Below, piece by piece: positions 33,097-41,298 of a DNA stretch of 64,000 nucleotides. How positions within the stretch are numbered: the stretch's first letter is position 1; each line of letters starts with the position of its first letter. A model generated the notes under the pieces. That model was not told the origin of the DNA. It was given only the letters and a program-made list of their open reading frames with translations, and made no database searches. The DNA is from Streptomyces sp. NRRL WC-3626 (GTDB taxonomy: Bacteria; Actinomycetota; Actinomycetes; Streptomycetales; Streptomycetaceae): the NCBI RefSeq assembly GCF_000718785.1, contig NZ_JOCA01000008.1:62001-126000 (forward strand), given 5' to 3'. Position numbers and translations under genes: made by a program.

Positions 33097-34302
33097 ATGT
33101 CCCTGCGGTCCGTTCGGTCCGTTTTCGTGCCGGTCGTCGCGCGCTGGCGTGCGGCGAGTCCGTACGCGCTCGATGTCGCGGTCGCCGCGATCGTGCTGTT
33201 CGCCGTGTCCTTGCAATGGATGTTCCCCGACGAGGGGGACGACCCGCTGAGCCTCGGGGGCTGGCTGCTCGGTGCCGCCACGGCCGTACCGCTGGTGTGG
33301 CGGCGGCGGGCGCCCTGGGCGTCCGGGTGGGCCGTGTCGGCGGCCACCCCGGCGCAGGCGCTGTACCACGCTCCCCCGCCGGACGTGATGTACGGCGGGA
33401 TGGTCGTGCTGTACACCATGGCCGCCCTCGCCAGGCCCTGGCAGCGACGGCTCATGCTCACGGGGTGGATCGTCGGCGTCGTCTCCACCATGCAGCACCA
33501 GGCCGACAAGGAGCCCTTCGAGTACGCCTTCCATCTGATGGGCATCGTCTGCGCCTACGCCCTCGGGATGCTCGCCCGGGTCCAACGCGCCTACACCACC
33601 GAGCTGGAGGACCGGGCCCGCCGGCTGGAGGGACAGCGGACCGCGGACACCGCGCGGGCCCGCGCCGAGGAACGCGCCCGTATCGCCCGGGACATGCACG
33701 ACATCCTGGCGCACGCGGTGAGCCTGATGGTCGTACAGGCGGAGGCCGGACCCGTGGTGGTGCGCAAGGATCCGGAGCGGGCGGAGGCCACCTTCGAAAC
33801 GATCGCGGAGACCGGCCGGGACGCCATGGCTCAACTACGGCGTATCCTTGGGGTGTTGAAGGAGGAGCGGCCGGACGGCGGGGTGACCGGGCGGATGCCG
33901 CAGCCGAGCGTGGCGGCGCTTCCGCTGCTGGTGAGCCAGGTGGGGGACTCCACGGGGCTGCACACCGAACTGCGCACCACGGGCGAACCGTGCCCCTTGT
34001 CGTCGGACACGGAGATCGCCGCCTACCGTGTGGTCCAGGAAGCCCTCACCAACACCGTGAAGCACGCCCGTGCCTCGCGCGCCGTGGTGGAGCTGGACTG
34101 GACCGAGGACGGGGTGACCCTCACGATGACGGACGACGGACGCGGTCCGTCCGCCCCGGTCGGCGGGCACGGGCTGATCGGCATCCGGGAGCGGGCCGCC
34201 GCCTGCGGGGGCAGCGCCGAGACCGGCAGCGGCCCGGACGGCGGTTTCCGCGTGGTGGTACGGCTGCCGGTGGCCGCCGACCGGGAGGGGGCCCTCGGGT
34301 GA
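33097..34302 (+). CDS. Sensor histidine kinase (HisKA_3/NarL type)
   Basis: 401 aa. The first 160 residues hold about four or five membrane spans with little extracellular sequence. The HisKA_3 dimerisation motif EERARIARDMHDILAHAVSLM places the phospho-acceptor at H201. The ATPase domain has EALTNTVKHARAS and GHGLIGIRERAAACGGS. It works with the response regulator encoded next, with which it overlaps (GTGA). The signal is unknown; it probably senses within the membrane. Confidence 0.93.
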   Translation: MSLRSVRSVFVPVVARWRAASPYALDVAVAAIVLFAVSLQWMFPDEGDDPLSLGGWLLGAATAVPLVWRRRAPWASGWAVSAATPAQALYHAPPPDVMYGGMVVLYTMAALARPWQRRLMLTGWIVGVVSTMQHQADKEPFEYAFHLMGIVCAYALGMLARVQRAYTTELEDRARRLEGQRTADTARARAEERARIARDMHDILAHAVSLMVVQAEAGPVVVRKDPERAEATFETIAETGRDAMAQLRRILGVLKEERPDGGVTGRMPQPSVAALPLLVSQVGDSTGLHTELRTTGEPCPLSSDTEIAAYRVVQEALTNTVKHARASRAVVELDWTEDGVTLTMTDDGRGPSAPVGGHGLIGIRERAAACGGSAETGSGPDGGFRVVVRLPVAADREGALG

Positions 34303-34970
34303 GCATCCGGGTGGTCGTCGCCGACGACCAGGAGCTGGTGCGGGCCGGTTTCGGCATGATCCTCGACGCGCAGGACGACATCGAGGTGGTCGGCGAGGCC
34401 GGGAACGGCGAGGAGGCCGTCGCCGCGGTCCACCGGCACGCCCCGGACGTGCTGCTGCTCGACATCCGCATGCCGGTGATGGACGGCCTGGAGGCGGCCC
34501 GCCTGGTGTGCGCGCAGTCGAGCTGCAAGGTGGTCATGCTGACCACGTTCGACCTGGACGAGTACGTGTACGAGGCGTTGTACGCCGGTGCGGGCGGCTT
34601 CCTGCTCAAGGACGTCCGCCGGGACGACCTCGTGCACGCGGTGCGCGTCGTCGCCGCCGGTGACTCGCTGCTCGCGCCCGCGGTGACCCGGCGGCTGGTC
34701 GAGGACATCGTGCGGCGCCGCCGGGAACGGGCCATCGCCGAGACGGCGACCCCGCAGCGGCTGGACGCGCTCACCGCCCGCGAGGTGGAGACGCTGCGGC
34801 TGCTGGCCCGGGGACTGTCCAACGCGGAGATCGCGACGACCCTGTTCGTCAGCGAGCACACCGTCAAGACCCATGTCAGCAACGTGCTGGGCAAGCTCGC
34901 TCTCAGGGACCGGGTGCAGGCGGTGATCTGCGCCTACGAGACGGGGCTGATCGTCCCCGGCTCCCCCTGA
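34299..34970 (+). CDS. LuxR/NarL-family response regulator
   Basis: 223 aa from GTG 34299, overlapping the kinase stop. The receiver has acidic residues DD at 9-10, phospho-acceptor D55 (LLLDIRMPVMDGLEA) and the switch Thr in MLTTFDLDEYVYEAL. The C-terminal LuxR HTH reads LTAREVETLRLLARGLSNAE and HTVKTHVSNVLGKL. Likely target: the MMPL transporter gene 100 bp downstream, a frequent arrangement. Confidence 0.93.
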   Translation: MSIRVVVADDQELVRAGFGMILDAQDDIEVVGEAGNGEEAVAAVHRHAPDVLLLDIRMPVMDGLEAARLVCAQSSCKVVMLTTFDLDEYVYEALYAGAGGFLLKDVRRDDLVHAVRVVAAGDSLLAPAVTRRLVEDIVRRRRERAIAETATPQRLDALTAREVETLRLLARGLSNAEIATTLFVSEHTVKTHVSNVLGKLALRDRVQAVICAYETGLIVPGSP

Positions 34971-35055
34971 GGAGTGAGTCCCCGGGCCGTCTCCCCCGTA
35001 CGGGCGAGGCCCGCAAACCGCTCCCTCTGGCGATCCGCCGCACCGCCCCGCGGGA

Positions 35056-35070
35056 CGACTCTGTGAGTCG
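35056..35070. promoter_or_regulatory. Palindrome directly before the MMPL gene
   Basis: CGACTC (35056-35061) and GAGTCG (35065-35070) surround TGT, a perfect 6-bp inverted repeat that ends at the first ATG of the MMPL frame. It could bind the response regulator or mark a transcription start; if so, translation from GTG 35101 is more plausible. Confidence 0.4.
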
Positions 35071-37209
35071 ATGACGAACCACCATCCGCCGGGAGGGACC
35101 GTGCTTTCCGCACTCGCCCGGGCGGCCACCCGCCGCCCCTTGACCGTGATGCTCCTGTGGGGGCTCTTTCTGCTACTGGGCTTCGGCCTCGGGACGGGCG
35201 TGTTCGCCCGGCTCTCCGACAATGTGCCCGAAGTGCCCGGAACCGAGTCGGACTCGGCCGCCCAGTACCTGGACCGGACCGACCCGGCGGGCGAGTCGAT
35301 CACCGGCGTGGTGGCCGGCACCGCCGTCTCGGACGCGACGCTGCGCGCCGAGGTCGAGCGGGCCGTCGCCGACGTCCGGAAGGTCGCCGGGGTCGCCGCC
35401 GTGCCCGACCCGTACACCACGCCCGGACTTCTCGCCGAGGACGGGAAGGCGCTGATCGTCCCCGTCACGCTCGAGGGTGGTCTGGACGACGACGCCGAGG
35501 AGCACACGCTCGAGGCGGCGGCCGACCGGCTCCGGGAGATCGACGCGCCCGACGTCCAGGTCAGCGGTGGCCCGCTGCTCGGGCAGCAGCTCAGTGAACA
35601 GGCCCAGGAGGACGTCAAGTTCGCGGAGATCGTCTCCCTGCCGGTGGTGCTGGCGCTGCTGCTCGTGGTGTTCGGCGGGCTGCGCTCGGCGCTGCTGCCA
35701 CTGGTCGTCGCGGTCAGCGGGATCGCGGGCGCGTTCCTGGCGCTGTTCCTGTTCAGCGGGGTCACGGACATCTCCGTGTACGCGATCCAGGTGACGACGA
35801 TGCTGGGGCTCGGGCTCGCCGTGGACTACGCCCTGCTGATGGTGATGCGGTTCCGGGAGGAGCGGCGGCACACCGAGGACGTCGTCGAGGCGGTGCACCG
35901 TACGGTCGCGGCGGCCGGGCGGACGGTGCTGTTCTCCGGGCTCACGGTGGCCGTCAGCCTGACCGGGCTGCTGGTCTTCCCGAGCGTGTTCCTGCGGAGC
36001 ATGGGCCTCGCGGTCGCCGCGGTCGTCGTCATCGACATGCTGGCGGCGCTCACCCTGCTGCCGGCGCTGCTGGCCCGGTTCGGCGGGCGGATTCCGCCGG
36101 CGAAGGTCCCCGCGGACGGTGAGGAGGGTCGGGTCTTCGCGCGGCTCGCCCGTTTCGCGGCGCGGCGGCGTTTCGCCGTACTGGCCGTGGCCGTACCGGT
36201 GTTGCTGGTGCTGGCGGTGCCGGTGGCCGGGATGAAGATCGCCATCGGGGATGCGCGGCAGTTGCCCACGAGCAGTGAGGCGCGGCAGTTGCATGACACC
36301 GTGGGTGAGCATTTTCCGCCCGGTGCGGGGGTGACGCCGGTGACCGTGGTGGTGCGGCCAGGTGCCGATGCCGGGGTCGTCGAGGGGATCCGCGCGTTGT
36401 CTCCGGGGGCGGCTGTCCGTGAACTGCCGGGCGGAGCCTCGGTGCTGGAGATCCGGCCGCCCGGGGAGGCGGACGGCAAGGAGGCCACCGACCTGGTCGA
36501 GCGGGTGCGGGACGTACGCGGCGACGCGCCGGTCGAGGTCACCGGGCCCGCCGCCCGGCTGGTCGATTTCCGCGAGATGCTCGCGGACCGGGCGCCGTGG
36601 GCCGCGTTGACCGTACTGGTCGGAATCTTCGTGCTGTTGTTCGCGTTCACCGGGTCCGTGCTGCTGCCGCTGCGCACCATCGTGACGACGCTGCTGAGTC
36701 TGGGAGCGGCACTGGGCGCGGTGGTGTGGGTGTTCCAGGACGGGCATCTGGCGGGGCTGCTGGGCGCGGAGGGGCTGGGGGCGCTGAGTCTCACCGCGCC
36801 GCCGCTGATCGTCGCCATCGCGTTCGGGCTGGCCATGGACTACGAGCTGTTCATTCTGGCGCGGATGCGGGAGGCGCGGGAGCGGACGGGGGACGACGCC
36901 GGGGCCGTGGTGGACGGGTTGCGGCGGTCCGGGCGGGTGGTGACCTGTGCGGCGCTGTTGTTGGCGGTCGTCTTCGCCGCGTTCATGACGGGTGGGTTCT
37001 CGCCGATCCTGCAGATCGGGCTGGGGCTCACGCTGGCCGTGCTCATCGACGCGACCGTCGTGCAGATGCTGTTGGTTCCGGCGACGATGTCGCTGCTCGG
37101 ACGTGTCGCGTGGTGGGCGCCGGCGCCGTTGCGGCGGGTGCACGACCGCTTCGGCCTGCGGGAGGAGCCGTCGGAGGAGCCGAAGCGGCGGGTACCCACG
37201 GGGGTGTAG
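35071..37209 (+). CDS. MMPL/RND-family transporter
   Basis: 712 aa with two repeats, each a membrane span, a large extracytoplasmic domain and a bundle of about five spans. Conserved motifs are TTMLGLGLAVDYALLMVMRFREE and VAIAFGLAMDYELFILARMREA (first and second half), as in MmpL/RND proteins that move lipids or drugs with proton force. ATG 35071 lacks a clear ribosome site; GTG 35101 has GGGAGGG close upstream and may be the true start (702 aa). The neighbouring two-component system may control it. Substrate unknown. Confidence 0.88.
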   Translation: MTNHHPPGGTVLSALARAATRRPLTVMLLWGLFLLLGFGLGTGVFARLSDNVPEVPGTESDSAAQYLDRTDPAGESITGVVAGTAVSDATLRAEVERAVADVRKVAGVAAVPDPYTTPGLLAEDGKALIVPVTLEGGLDDDAEEHTLEAAADRLREIDAPDVQVSGGPLLGQQLSEQAQEDVKFAEIVSLPVVLALLLVVFGGLRSALLPLVVAVSGIAGAFLALFLFSGVTDISVYAIQVTTMLGLGLAVDYALLMVMRFREERRHTEDVVEAVHRTVAAAGRTVLFSGLTVAVSLTGLLVFPSVFLRSMGLAVAAVVVIDMLAALTLLPALLARFGGRIPPAKVPADGEEGRVFARLARFAARRRFAVLAVAVPVLLVLAVPVAGMKIAIGDARQLPTSSEARQLHDTVGEHFPPGAGVTPVTVVVRPGADAGVVEGIRALSPGAAVRELPGGASVLEIRPPGEADGKEATDLVERVRDVRGDAPVEVTGPAARLVDFREMLADRAPWAALTVLVGIFVLLFAFTGSVLLPLRTIVTTLLSLGAALGAVVWVFQDGHLAGLLGAEGLGALSLTAPPLIVAIAFGLAMDYELFILARMREARERTGDDAGAVVDGLRRSGRVVTCAALLLAVVFAAFMTGGFSPILQIGLGLTLAVLIDATVVQMLLVPATMSLLGRVAWWAPAPLRRVHDRFGLREEPSEEPKRRVPTGV

Positions 37210-37223
37210 GCCGGGGCTGTCTT

Positions 37224-37277
37224 CGCCCCCGCCGCCCCTTCCCGTCCCGTCCCTGGGGGCTCCGCCCCCAGACCCCC
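37224..37277. repeat. Dispersed Streptomyces-type repeat with hairpin, copy 1
   Basis: A C-rich stretch beginning CGCCCCCGCCGCCCCTTCCC and ending in the hairpin CTGGGGGC-TCC-GCCCCCAG (37253-37271). It recurs in inverted orientation at 57742-57795. The hairpin follows the MMPL stop and may end its transcription. Such intergenic elements are common in Streptomyces genomes. Confidence 0.75.
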
Positions 37278-37313
37278 GTTCGCGCCCGCGCGGCAGAGCC
37301 GCTGTCGGCACAG

Positions 37314-37339
37314 CCCCGCGCCCCTTCAGGGGCGCGGGG
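37314..37339. repeat. Streptomyces intergenic hairpin (GC-rich palindrome)
   Basis: CCCCGCGCCCC (37314-37324) and GGGGCGCGGGG (37329-37339) form a perfect 11-bp stem with loop TTCA, followed by AACTGCGCGACCAGCCCCCA. This is, from memory, a very common intergenic motif in Streptomyces and probably acts as a terminator. Confidence 0.7.
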
Positions 37340-37452
37340 AACTGCGCGACCAGCCCCCACCCGCCCGGCGGCAACCCCCCACGTTGCCCGCATTCGCATC
37401 CATTCGGAACCTGAACTCCCCCCGCCCTCAACCACTTTCTCCGTTACACCTC

Positions 37453-37505
37453 TTGACGCCGCCGGAAGCACGGAGCACATTGGCGTCACTGTGAGAGCGC
37501 TCTCA
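37453..37505 (+). promoter_or_regulatory. Promoter with LacI-type operator upstream of GH16 gene
   Basis: TTGACG (37453-37458), a 17-bp spacer and CACATT (37476-37481) resemble a sigma-70-type promoter. TGAGAGCGCTCTCA (37492-37505) is a perfect 14-bp palindrome just downstream, resembling the CebR-type site TGGGAGCGCTCCCA. A repressor bound there would block initiation or early elongation. No CebR gene is in the window, so the protein would act in trans. The rest of 37210-37543 holds only the two repeats listed separately. Confidence 0.6.
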
Positions 37506-37543
37506 AAGACATCCGGCACTCGAACCCGAGAGGGCTACCCCAC

Positions 37544-38950
37544 ATGAGTGACTCCCCCGGCACACCCCGCAGATCCCGCAGATCCCGGCCCCTGCGGCGG
37601 GCCGTTCTCGCCGTCGTCAGCACGCTCGCCCTCGCGGCAGGCGCCGCGGCGACCGCGAGCCCCGCGAGCGCCTCCGCTCCGACTCCCCCCTCCGGCTGGA
37701 CCCAGGTCTTCGTCGACGACTTCAACGGCTCCGCCGGCAGTGGCGTCAACACCGCCAACTGGCAGTACGCGACCGGCAAGGGCTACCCGGGCGGCCCCTC
37801 CAACTGGGGCACCGGTGAGATCGAGACGATGACGTCCAACGCGGACAACGTCTCGCTGGACGGCAACGGCAACCTCCGTATCACCCCGCGCCGCGACGGC
37901 TCCGGCAACTGGACGTCGGGCCGGGTCGAGACGAAACGCACCGACTTCCAGCCCCCGGCCGGCGGCAAGCTCCGTGTGGAGAGCCGTATCCAGGTGCCGA
38001 ACGTCACGGGCGCCGCCGCCAAGGGCTACTGGCCGGCCTTCTGGATGCTGGGCGCCCCCTACCGCGGCAACTACTGGAACTGGCCCGCGGTCGGCGAGCT
38101 GGACATCATGGAGAACACACAGGGCAACAACACCGTGTTCGCCACGATGCACTGCGGCACATCCCCGGGCGGCCCGTGCAACGAGACCAGCGGTATCGGC
38201 AGTTCGACCACCTGCCAGGGCACGACCTGTCAGGCCGGCTTCCACACCTACCGCATGGAGTGGGACCGTTCGACGAGCGTGGAGGAGATCCGCTTCTACC
38301 TCGACGGCAACAACTTCCACACCGTGCGGGAGAACCAGGTCGACGCGACGACCTGGACGAACGCCACCAACCACGGCTACTTCATCATCCTGAACGTGGC
38401 GATGGGCGGCGGCTTCCCGGACGCCTTCGGCGGCGGCCCGGACTCGGGCACCCAGCCGGGGCACTCGATGCTCGTCGACTACGTACAGGTGCTGACCTCC
38501 GGCGGCGGGAACGGCGGCGACCCCGGTACGCCGGGCAGCCGTGACGCCTACGGCACCATCCAGGCCGAGTCGTACGACGGCCAGGGCGGCACGATGACCG
38601 AGAGCACCTCGGACTCCGGCGGCGGGCAGAACGTGGGCGCGCTCGCCAACGGTGACTGGCTGCAGTTCAAGGGGGTCACCTTCGGTTCGAACCCGGCCCG
38701 GCAGTTCTCCGCGCGGGTGGCGAGCGGTGCGGGCGCCAGTGTCAGCGGTCTGGTCGAGGTGCGGCTGGACAGCAGGAGCAACGCGCCCATCGGCAGCTTC
38801 GCGGTGGGCAACACGGGCGGCTGGCAGTCCTGGCGGACGATCCCGGCGAACATCAGCAACGTGACCGGCACCCACGACGTCTATCTGACCTTCACCAGCG
38901 GTCAGCCCTCGGACTTCGTGAACGTCAACTGGTTCACCTTCGGCCACTGA
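37544..38950 (+). CDS. Secreted GH16 beta-1,3-glucanase (laminarinase-like) with CBM6
   Basis: 468 aa. A signal peptide with twin arginines (RRSRRSRPLRRAVLAVVSTL; cleavage about residue 44) suggests Tat or Sec export. The GH16 domain (about 50-320) has the catalytic motif GELDIMEN with E185, D187 and E190, plus YWPAFWMLG. After a Gly-rich linker (SGGGNGGDPGTPGS) a CBM6 module (about 335-468) begins IQAESYDGQGG and ends FVNVNWFTFG. It hydrolyses beta-1,3-glucan from fungi or algae. The palindrome upstream suggests LacI-type control. Confidence 0.92.
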   Translation: MSDSPGTPRRSRRSRPLRRAVLAVVSTLALAAGAAATASPASASAPTPPSGWTQVFVDDFNGSAGSGVNTANWQYATGKGYPGGPSNWGTGEIETMTSNADNVSLDGNGNLRITPRRDGSGNWTSGRVETKRTDFQPPAGGKLRVESRIQVPNVTGAAAKGYWPAFWMLGAPYRGNYWNWPAVGELDIMENTQGNNTVFATMHCGTSPGGPCNETSGIGSSTTCQGTTCQAGFHTYRMEWDRSTSVEEIRFYLDGNNFHTVRENQVDATTWTNATNHGYFIILNVAMGGGFPDAFGGGPDSGTQPGHSMLVDYVQVLTSGGGNGGDPGTPGSRDAYGTIQAESYDGQGGTMTESTSDSGGGQNVGALANGDWLQFKGVTFGSNPARQFSARVASGAGASVSGLVEVRLDSRSNAPIGSFAVGNTGGWQSWRTIPANISNVTGTHDVYLTFTSGQPSDFVNVNWFTFGH

Positions 38951-38988
38951 TCCCACCCCCCACACCCGGCCCTCCTCGGCCGGGATCC

Positions 38989-39024
38989 GAAGAGGGCCCC
39001 ACGCACCCGCGTGGGGCCCTCTTC
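38989..39024. terminator. Strong terminator between GH16 and AraC genes
   Basis: GAAGAGGGCCCCACGC (38989-39004) pairs perfectly with GCGTGGGGCCCTCTTC (39009-39024): 16-bp stem, 4-nt loop. It is placed between convergent genes and is likely bidirectional. Confidence 0.85.
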
Positions 39025-39026
39025 CG

Positions 39027-39938
39027 TCAGCGCAGTTCCGCGCGGAACGCCGCCGGGGTCGTACCCGTGTGCTGGTGGAAGAACTTGGAGAAGTTCGCCG
39101 CGTCCGGGAAGCCGACCGCCGCCCCGACGCGGCCGATCGGCAGGCCGGTGTGGGCGAGGAGACGCTTGGCCTCCAGGACCACCCGCTTGTCGATGAACGC
39201 CTTGGGGGTCTGCCCGGTGGCGGCGCGCACCGCGCGCAGGAGGGTGCGGCGGGAGCAACCGAGTCCGTCGGCGTAGGCGCTGACGCTGTGGTGGGTGGCG
39301 AAGCCGTGCTCCACGGCGTCCCGGAACAGGGTGAAGGTGGTGCCGGTGACCCGCCGGTCCGCCTCCGCCTGCGCCGGGCCGGCGGCGACATGGGCGAGGC
39401 GCAGCAGGAACGCGGTCAGACAGTGGCGCAGTACGGCCGTGTGGAGGCCCAACGGCAGCGTGGCCGTGTCCTCGTACTCGCGGCGCAGCTGGCCGAGGGC
39501 CGCCCTGAGCGCGCCGAGCTGTGCCGGGTCGGGGCGGAGCAGGGGCTGTTGGTCGTAGCGGTAGAGGCCGGTCGCCTCGACGGTGGCGCGCGGCAGGAAG
39601 CCGGGCTGCATGGCGAGGGCGGTTCCGCGGTACCCGCCGCCGCGGGAGAAGCGGTGGACCTGCCCGGGGCGGATCCACAGCAGATCGCCGGCCGTGGCCT
39701 CGTACTCGGTGAAGTCGATCATGTGCCGGACCGGTCCGCCGTCGAGCAGCAGCACGATGTGGAAGTCGATGCGGTGCACCCGGTCCGGCGGTGCGTCGGC
39801 GCGCCAGCCGTGGCCGGGGTCCATGGGGGCGATCTGCATGCCGACCCCGAGGACGGTCCGGTCCACCGGGAAGGGGAAGGTCCTGATCCAGTCGCCGTCG
39901 CCCGATTCCGCGCGGTCCGCCCGCCCCGGCCGTCTCAT
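39027..39938 (-). CDS. AraC-family transcriptional regulator
   Basis: 303 aa from ATG 39938. An N-terminal cupin-like sensing domain (VHRIDFHIVLLLDGGPVRHMIDFTEYEATAGDLLWIRPGQVHRFS) precedes the double HTH (YADGLGCSRRTLLRAVRAATGQTPKAFIDKRVVLEAKRLLA and AAVGFPDAANFSKFFHQHTGTTPAAFRAELR). It is divergent from the pentose-phosphate operon across 211 bp, so it may act on that operon or on itself. Effector unknown. Confidence 0.9.
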   Translation of the reverse strand: MRRPGRADRAESGDGDWIRTFPFPVDRTVLGVGMQIAPMDPGHGWRADAPPDRVHRIDFHIVLLLDGGPVRHMIDFTEYEATAGDLLWIRPGQVHRFSRGGGYRGTALAMQPGFLPRATVEATGLYRYDQQPLLRPDPAQLGALRAALGQLRREYEDTATLPLGLHTAVLRHCLTAFLLRLAHVAAGPAQAEADRRVTGTTFTLFRDAVEHGFATHHSVSAYADGLGCSRRTLLRAVRAATGQTPKAFIDKRVVLEAKRLLAHTGLPIGRVGAAVGFPDAANFSKFFHQHTGTTPAAFRAELR

Positions 39939-40042
39939 GTCCGTTTCGCTCCGCCCTGCCCGTACGCCGCGCCCGGCCGTGTCCCAGTTTCACCAAAGGC
40001 TGGCACACGGAGACCCGCCATCGGAAAGGTCATACTTTTAAG

Positions 40043-40092
40043 CTTGAACGTAGGGCGGCATCGATGTTGCTTGAACCGAGGACTTCTTGAAG
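40043..40092 (+). promoter_or_regulatory. Three CTTGAA direct repeats upstream of tal
   Basis: CTTGAAC at 40043-40049 and 40070-40076 and CTTGAAG at 40086-40092 lie in a locally AT-richer stretch (TCATACTTTTAAGCTTGAAC) 58-107 bp before the tal start. Direct repeats of this sort suit an activator such as the divergent AraC protein. No clear -10/-35 pair is certain. Confidence 0.35.
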
Positions 40093-40149
40093 TGACGCAC
40101 CGGGAATCACCGGCAGCCGCGCGCGGTTGACGCGACCGCGAGAAAGAAG

Positions 40150-41298
40150 ATGATCACTGTGAGCGAAGCGACCGCGAGCGCGGGAGGACTGAAGAGACTG
40201 GCCGACGAGGGGGTCTCGGTCTGGCTGGACGACCTGTCGCGCGAGCGCCTGACCTCGGGGAGCCTTGCCGGGCTCGTGGGGGCGGGGACCGTCGTCGGTG
40301 TCACCACCAACCCCTCGATCTTCCGGGCGGCCATCGGGTCGGGCGCGGGCTACGAGGAGCAGCTCGCCGATCTGGCCGTGCGGGGCGTCACGGTGGACGA
40401 GGCCGTACGGATGATGACGACCGCCGACGTACGGGCCGCCGCCGACGTCCTGCGGCCGGTGTACGAGGCGACCGGCGGCCGGGACGGCCGGGTCTCCATC
40501 GAGGTCGACCCCCGGCTGGCGCACGACACGGCGGCCACCGTCGCGGAGGCGAGGCAGCTGGCCCGGCTGGTGGACCGGCCGAACGTCATGATCAAGATCC
40601 CGGCGACACGGGCCGGGCTGCCCGCGATCACCGAGGTGACCGGCGCCGGCATCAGCGTCAACGTGACGCTGGTCTTCTCCCTGGAGCGCTACCGCGAGGT
40701 GATGGACGCCTACCTCGCCGGTCTGGAGCGGGCCCGCGCGGCGGGACGGGACCTGGGCGCGATCCACTCCGTCGCCTCCTTCTTCGTCTCCCGTGTCGAC
40801 GCCGAGATCGACAAGCGGCTGTCGGTGCTGGGCACCCCCGAGGCCCTCGCGCTGAAGGGCCGGGCGGCCCTGGCGAACGCGCGGCTCGCCTATGCGGCGT
40901 ACGAGGAGGTCTTCGGCGGTGAGCGCTGGCTGGCGCTGGCCGGGGGCTCGCGGGCGCACAAGCAGCGTCCCCTGTGGGCGTCCACCGGGGTGAAGGACGC
41001 CGCGTACAAGGACACCCTGTACGTGGAGGAGCTGGTCGCACCCGGCACCGTCAGCACGATGCCCGAGGCCACGCTGCGGGCCACCGCCGACCACGGTGTG
41101 GTCCGGGGCGACACCGTCACCGGCGGTTACGCCCAGGCGCGGGCCGATCTGGCCGCCGTGGAGCGGCTCGGGATCTCGTACGACGAGGTGGTGCGGCAGC
41201 TGGAGCACGAGGGCGTCGCGAAGTTCGAGGACGCCTGGCAGGAACTGCTGGACGCGGTGACGAAAGCGCTCGACAGCAAGGGAGTTGACGCCACATGA
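40150..41298 (+). CDS. tal: Transaldolase
   Basis: 382 aa. [46 protein letters not shown] and the Schiff-base region [11 protein letters not shown] are all diagnostic of bacterial transaldolase. It moves a dihydroxyacetone unit in the non-oxidative pentose-phosphate pathway. First gene of an operon with zwf, opcA, pgi, gnd and a phosphatase. Its stop overlaps the zwf start (ATGA). ATG 40150 sits close to GAAAGAAG; GTG 40159 is an alternative. In S. coelicolor a transketolase gene precedes tal (from memory); here an AraC gene takes that place. Confidence 0.95.
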   Translation: MITVSEATASAGGLKRLADEGVSVWLDDLSRERLTSGSLAGLVGAGTVVGVTTNPSIFRAAIGSGAGYEEQLADLAVRGVTVDEAVRMMTTADVRAAADVLRPVYEATGGRDGRVSIEVDPRLAHDTAATVAEARQLARLVDRPNVMIKIPATRAGLPAITEVTGAGISVNVTLVFSLERYREVMDAYLAGLERARAAGRDLGAIHSVASFFVSRVDAEIDKRLSVLGTPEALALKGRAALANARLAYAAYEEVFGGERWLALAGGSRAHKQRPLWASTGVKDAAYKDTLYVEELVAPGTVSTMPEATLRATADHGVVRGDTVTGGYAQARADLAAVERLGISYDEVVRQLEHEGVAKFEDAWQELLDAVTKALDSKGVDAT

